Shown: piece by piece, positions 7,676 through 11,189 of the stretch | Layout of the letters: every line of letters begins with the position of its first letter | Numbering within the stretch: the stretch's first letter is position 1 | Assembly (NCBI GenBank): GCA_003024985.2 | Contig: PXIH01S0002671.1 | DNA from: Euperipatoides rowelli | Lineage: Eukaryota; Onychophora; Udeonychophora; Euonychophora; Peripatopsidae | DNA: 11,189 nt | Strand: one strand, 5' to 3' | Program-made: the position numbers and the translations under genes | Notes under the pieces: generated by a model | Told to the model about the DNA's origin: nothing | The model's input: the letters and a program-made list of their open reading frames with translations, nothing else | The model's database searches: none

Positions 7676-7968
7676 TTAAACATATTTAATTTGCACTTAA
7701 TTGAAAATAAGTACGATTAAAGAGATTTTCCACTATTCATTGACTGAAAAGTTATTAATACAATAAGTTTGTTATAAACTACTGCGTTATCAGCTTGCCA
7801 CCACATAAATCGACACTGGCCACCCAAGTGTGTCACATACAGGCATGAAATTGGCTGTTTGATTTTCAGTTGTGGCATAGTTATTATTTCATCTAATTGG
7901 AGCAGAGCTCATCATTGGGTTGAGATGAGTGTTAGTGTTATATTTTACGGTTTAACAGTAAGTGTTAT
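7676..7968. other. Non-coding stretch, less AT-rich from about 7785
   Basis: From 7785 to about 7930 G+C rises. CTCATC (7908-7913) pairs with GATGAG (7924-7929), and GACACT pairs with AGTGTGTC around 7813-7837 with a 2-base bulge. An acceptor-like TTGATTTTCAG lies near 7860-7869 but is not followed by an open frame. No gene supported. Confidence 0.45.
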
Positions 7969-8041
7969 TAAACAAAATGTAATTGCATTACATTTACATT
8001 AAAAAACTAATGTGGCAATAAGCTTATTACATTTTTGTTTA
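7969..8041. repeat. 15-bp inverted repeat forming a 73-nt imperfect hairpin
   Basis: The 15-base left arm (7969-7983, TAAACAAAATGTAAT) is complementary to the right arm (8026-8041, ATTACATTTTTGTTTA) with a single bulged T. Inside, TGC (7984-7986) pairs with GCA (8015-8017) and ACATT (7996-8000) with AATGT (8009-8013). A competing local hairpin, AAATGTAAT (7975-7983) with ATTACATTT (7987-7995) around TGC, uses part of the same left arm. Size is near that of a pre-microRNA. A foldback or MITE remnant is the main alternative. Confidence 0.55.
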
Positions 8042-8177
8042 TAAATCTGTGTCTTATTTCTTGAAATCTAAATAGATTATAAAGAATGAATAAGAATATA
8101 ATATTTAGAACTCTAAAAAAAGGAATAGGGCTACCTATCCATTTCAACGCTAATGGTTCAACATTATTGTACACTAG
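8042..8177. other. AT-rich non-coding linker
   Basis: Nothing identifiable beyond A/T-rich sequence. Confidence 0.5.
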
Positions 8178-8350
8178 TTTAAAAGCCCATCAAAAAATGA
8201 CGGACATTAATTTTTTCCTTCTTAGGTTGATATACTTAAAAGCTCATCAAAAATTTTAAAAGCCTGTCAAAAATGACAGATACAGCGACATCTGTGGACA
8301 GAAAAGAGTGAAAGCATCTTTAGGTGCAATCAGCTCGCCGAAGATGTCCG
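8178..8350. mobile_element. Compound repeat: three motif copies plus an 11-bp stem (possible decayed element)
   Basis: A motif of the form TTAAAAGC(C/T)(C/T)(A/G)TCAAAAA occurs three times, at 8178-8196, 8235-8253 and 8255-8273. The first and third continue with TGAC(G/A)GA. In the third copy CTGTCA/TGACAG (8264-8279) is a perfect 6-bp hairpin. A GC-richer tail follows, in which GACATCT (8287-8293) pairs with AGATGTC (8342-8348), and inner TGG/CCG (8295-8297 with 8338-8340, one G-T wobble) add three pairs across a single mismatch. Repeated motif plus terminal stem looks like a small non-autonomous element, but no boundaries or target duplication were found. Confidence 0.35.
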
Positions 8351-9089
8351 AGCAGCGTGACAGACATCATGACTAAACTTGCTCTTTATTATAGTTTGAT
8401 GATTGTAGTAATACGTGCAGATAATTTTGCCACTAGTAAAGAAACTTTCAATTTCAGTTGGCATGACAATGTAAACTGTGCATAAATACTACTGTATACA
8501 ATATAGTTGTGTTTCTTCTATTTAATTCTGTTGTCGTTCACAGCCAATTATTTTTTTTCCACAGATGGACTAACAGAAAGTTGAACTTCGAACTGATAAA
8601 CGTGTATATTATTTTTAATCACCATTAGGCTACTGCAACAATTAAATGATTTAAAAATACCATGCTCTTAATGATATTTACCATTGCTGCCTTAGCAAAA
8701 CACAATAGCCTAATGATATTATAAATAATTCTTATTAAAACTTAAAAAGAAAAGTACTTTATGAGCTATTAAATAAAAATAAACTATATACTTATTATTA
8801 ACAACATATTCAACAGTAATTTGTAACTTATGGTGTAGGGGGACTCCCCCCTTTAAGCAAATCTTTAGCCTATAAGCAACCCTTTATATTTAAGAAAACA
8901 AAGCTACCGACTGTAGATCTTCCATAATTCTTTTCAGATGTTTGGATGTAATGTAAAGATTATTGATTGTTTTTAAACTGATTTATTATAATATTGAGTT
9001 TGCCAGTTTTAGTAATCCTCCCTATAGCTGTACCAGCAATTAAATGTCATAATTTAAAGTTTGTGAACAAAACAAAAAAAATTTTTAAC
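8351..9089. other. AT-rich non-coding stretch
   Basis: No gene is supported. It holds TACTGTA at 8490-8496, TAGGCTA or TAGCCTA at 8626, 8706 and 8866, and a 13-base palindrome GGGGGA-C-TCCCCC at 8838-8850 that stands out against the AT background. The frame at 8994-9176 starts at TTG, contains a run of Phe codons from a T17 tract, and is judged accidental. Confidence 0.5.
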
Positions 9090-9106
9090 TTTTTTTTTTT
9101 TTTTTT
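9090..9106 (+). repeat. T17 homopolymer
   Basis: Seventeen consecutive T residues, preceded within 25 bases by an A8-T5 run. Probably slippage, or the poly(A) of a minus-strand retroposed fragment that can no longer be recognised. Confidence 0.75.
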
Positions 9107-9932
9107 GCTATTTTTCTATTTGTTAAAGATTTTATATAAATTTACAACTATAGAATATTTATTTATTCGCCCTTAGGATGCCATTAGTTTTGTTTTGCAA
9201 TATTGGTCATCTTAATTTTTTTTTATTAGCTTTAAATATCGAATATAACATTTTAATTTATCTCAGCAAAACAGGTAAAAAATTTTAGACATTTTTTCTC
9301 TCAAAATTTAAGCTATCTTGTTGAGCTCGTTTTGATTTATTAGGATGACAGAACATTAATCTTCAGAAAAATGTAAAAAATCTCTTTACGAGTCGAATAA
9401 GTAAGAATAGTTTAAACATTTTTTCATCAACGATAAATAATCTTTATTTCAGTGGAAAATTGGGAGAAGGGGGGGGGGGTAGTTCCTTAAAGGACTATGA
9501 TTAGGCTAGTTTATTTAACACTTTTGCATTTTGTTAAAAATTTCATTATATCACAATATGGTTCAAATTTTATTTACAATTTAAAATATGTTTTAACTAA
9601 TTATTAAAATACTTCCAAAATTAAGATAATTTTTTTTCTTCTTCAAATGATAAACAGCATTTTTATTAATCAGCTTAATTAATGTTAATTTGCTTTCTTT
9701 CTTGTACACATATCATCCTAAAGGGAAAACTTGATTACTACTTTAATTACTGTCTGTAATTATATTTTCCTATTCAATTTGCAGAATCTTTTCTGTATAT
9801 TTTATTATTTATAAATTAAAAATGAAATAAAAATAGTTTACGTCTGTTGATTGACACTAATTATGATTTTTAATGAGTAGTTTTCCTAATTCTGTTTATA
9901 GAACCATTCTCTGGACCTGTACAGATGATAAA
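9107..9932. other. AT-rich non-coding stretch with a G11 tract
   Basis: No gene is supported. A run of 11 G (9469-9479) follows TGGGAGAA. TAGGCTA occurs at 9502-9508. The rest is A/T-rich without a repeat worth naming. Confidence 0.5.
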
Positions 9933-10003
9933 TGTTCATTGCAAAGAGGTTTCTAATGAACAATGCAGGATAAATTGTACTTTATAATTAATATGAAACC
10001 TCT
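9933..10003. repeat. Overlapping inverted repeats with pseudoknot geometry
   Basis: TGTTCATT (9933-9940) pairs perfectly with AATGAACA (9955-9962) around a 14-base loop. That loop contains AGAGGTTTC (9945-9953), the exact reverse complement of GAAACCTCT (9995-10003). The arms therefore interleave as in an H-type pseudoknot: stem 1 of 8 bp, stem 2 of 9 bp, loops of about 4, 1 and 32 nt. If only one stem forms at a time the two hairpins would be mutually exclusive. No coding or RNA context is known, so transcription is unproven. Confidence 0.4.
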
Positions 10004-10218
10004 GAAAAGAATTCTATCTGGGATTTTCTTAGTCTAACCATCAACAGGCTCCTTTTAGTCTGACAGGTACAACTTGAAAGTTGGCTAGAGAACTGATCCA
10101 AAAATGAACTGGGTTATTACTGCTTGTTTTTCTTCCTTTCAATCAATCATTCTGTTCAACAATAGTGCTGACAATGGTGCACAGAAGGTGGATGGGTAGA
10201 CTGTAATCTGCAGTAGGG
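10004..10218. other. Less AT-rich non-coding block
   Basis: G+C rises to about 40% here and in the next 250 bases. CAACTT/AAGTTG around GA lies at 10070-10083. On the minus strand the frame one step from the neighbouring one stays open for a further 33 codons or so (including VTLLQITVYPSTFCAPLSALLLN), which could mean one decayed coding region broken by a frameshift near 10219. I do not recognise either part. Confidence 0.3.
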
Positions 10219-10428
10219 TCACCTCGCCTTTGTTGTTGTTTCTACATCATCTTGGCATTTGAAGTCTTGGCCTCCAAGACCCCATTCTTTTGTACTAGCA
10301 GAAGTCAAGATGTAAAAGTGTCGAAATTTAAGACCAGAGATGGGGGGTAAGGGGCTCCTAAGCATCACTTTGTTCCAGTAGCTTTTTTTTTCCTTTTTAC
10401 CTGTTCTCCATGCCTGAGCTTTTAAATG
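10219..10428 (-). other. Unrecognised minus-strand open frame, possible exon or decayed coding fragment
   Basis: The minus strand is open for 69 codons between stops. A 48-residue protein could start at the ATG complementary to 10363-10365 and end at TGA (10219-10221). Its composition is balanced (for example STKEWGLGGQDFKCQDDVETTTKAR), unlike the Phe/Ile/Lys-rich accidental frames. No domain, signal peptide or catalytic motif is recognised. Inside it GTCTTGG (10264-10270) and CCAAGAC (10274-10280) form a tight hairpin. A donor-like CAG|GTAAAAA on the minus strand lies just before the AAAA-rich part near 10400. Chance openness is possible at this base composition. Confidence 0.25.
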
Positions 10429-11156
10429 TCAGCTATTTAGATGATTCTAGCACAAACCTGTTTTCACCCCTTCAAATTATCTCCTTGTTTTATATTTTCA
10501 GATAGTTTCCAAATTGTCACTAATATTTTTTTTTTAAAAAAATATCAAATATATATGTAATCGATAGATATGAAATGAATTGAATTTAAATACAAAAATT
10601 GATCTCAATTGAGTTAAGTTGATTCATAGTGTAAAAAATATACTGTACATTTTGAGAATGTTATAGGCCTATTCTATATTAAAAAAACAAAAATAAATAC
10701 TGATTATAAAATTGAGTTTAAATTTTTTTAATAATCTGAGTCATTTCACTATCTTAAGTCCTTAACACTATAAGATTTGCTATATGAATTTTAAGGAGTA
10801 GGGTAAACACTTAATTGCCATGTTCCTGGCAGGGGTGTCTGTGTAATTCTTGCTTGGTGCCGGTCTGCCTGACACCATTTTTCTTCTTTTAGAACCAGCT
10901 GGTGCCAATAATAATCAGTATAAAATATTAAAATCATAATTTTTACTAATGAATAGCCATAAATTTATCCCATTTATTTATCAGTTATAGTTAATTTTTT
11001 TTTAACTTCAATTAAGTCCTCTTCGAATGGATTTATTTTACAAGATTCATGAGTCCTGATAATTACATTTTTTAAATCAAAATTATTAAAATCATGTGAT
11101 ATTTTCATTTAGAAATTAATTTGGTGCCATTTTTTAAGCTGACCCTAAATTATTAA
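10429..11156. other. AT-rich non-coding stretch with a transposon-end-like CAGGGGTGTC
   Basis: No gene is supported. CAGGGGTGTC at 10830-10839 matches the start of some hAT terminal repeats. GACACC (10871-10876) could be an inverted partner, but the needed CCCTG is absent. TAGGCCTA (10664-10671) and TACTGTA (10641-10647) occur here. An acceptor-like TTCTTCTTTTAG near 10880-10891 is followed by only about 12 open codons. Confidence 0.4.
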
Positions 11157-11189
11157 CAGGGGCGTAGCTAGAGAATTTTATTGGGGGGG
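11157..11189 (+). mobile_element. One end of a hAT-type DNA transposon, cut by the window edge
   Basis: CAGGGGCGTAGC begins at 11157 and is followed by TAGAGAATTTTATT and at least seven G residues to the end of the window. CAGGGGCG-type termini are known from hAT superfamily elements, and CAGGGGCGTAGCCAGG-like ends are frequent in invertebrate repeats. hAT elements make 8-bp target duplications, so the flanking copy here would be ATTATTAA (11149-11156). The rest of the element, including transposase if any, lies outside. No inverted partner end was found in this window. Confidence 0.5.

Noticed and set aside
8994-9176. 60-codon plus-strand frame
   Set aside because: Starts at TTG and owes its length to a T17 tract read as Phe codons.
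1-11189. tRNA, rRNA, CRISPR array or bacterial operon
   Set aside because: No B-box-like GGTTCGANTCC with a cloverleaf, no regularly spaced repeats, and no long coding frames on either strand.

Overview
This window looks like non-coding DNA from a eukaryotic nuclear genome, most likely an animal. It is strongly AT-rich (about 30% GC, judged by eye). It has many A and T homopolymer runs, is poor in CpG outside a few patches, and has no reading frame that resembles a conserved protein. I found no rRNA, tRNA, CRISPR array, bacterial operon or phage gene. The short open frames are low-complexity (Phe/Ile/Leu/Lys/Asn) by-products of T- and A-rich DNA. A transposon-end-like sequence with a long G run at the right edge, and the overused words TAGGCCTA, TAGGCTA and TACTGTA, suggest to me a marine invertebrate, perhaps a deuterostome such as an echinoderm. 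That placement is an impression and not a demonstration.

Layout: 1-590 is AT-rich, with a small CpG patch at the left edge and a pyrimidine tract near 340-377. Positions 588-750 form a less AT-rich block with an unrecognised minus-strand open frame that has no ATG. 751-2180 is AT-rich filler with hairpin-forming sequence at 1356-1387 and nested inverted repeats at 1835-1938. 2190-2345 holds a GATA-motif cluster, and 2851-3225 is less AT-rich and dense in palindromes and hairpins. 3226-4500 is very AT-rich and contains a 21-base palindrome, a small tandem duplication and a 15-bp interrupted stem. 4680-5210 holds T, G and A tracts and a 102-base segment between two A-tract direct repeats. 5884-6070 is the main CpG-bearing patch. 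7969-8041 can fold as a precursor-sized hairpin. 8178-8350 is a compound repeat. 9930-10520 is less AT-rich, has a pseudoknot-capable arrangement and another minus-strand open frame. The last 33 bases look like one end of a hAT-type DNA transposon that continues outside the window.

No genes can be shown to work together here. The best reading is an intergenic region or long intron built from decayed mobile elements, with several inverted repeats that could be relics of non-autonomous transposons or, less likely, structured RNAs or regulatory DNA. I did not find a convincing new biological system. The most checkable leads are the hairpins at 4427-4497 and 7969-8041, the pseudoknot geometry at 9933-10003, the compound repeat at 8178-8350, the transposon end at 11157-11189, and the over-represented 7-mer TACTGTA.
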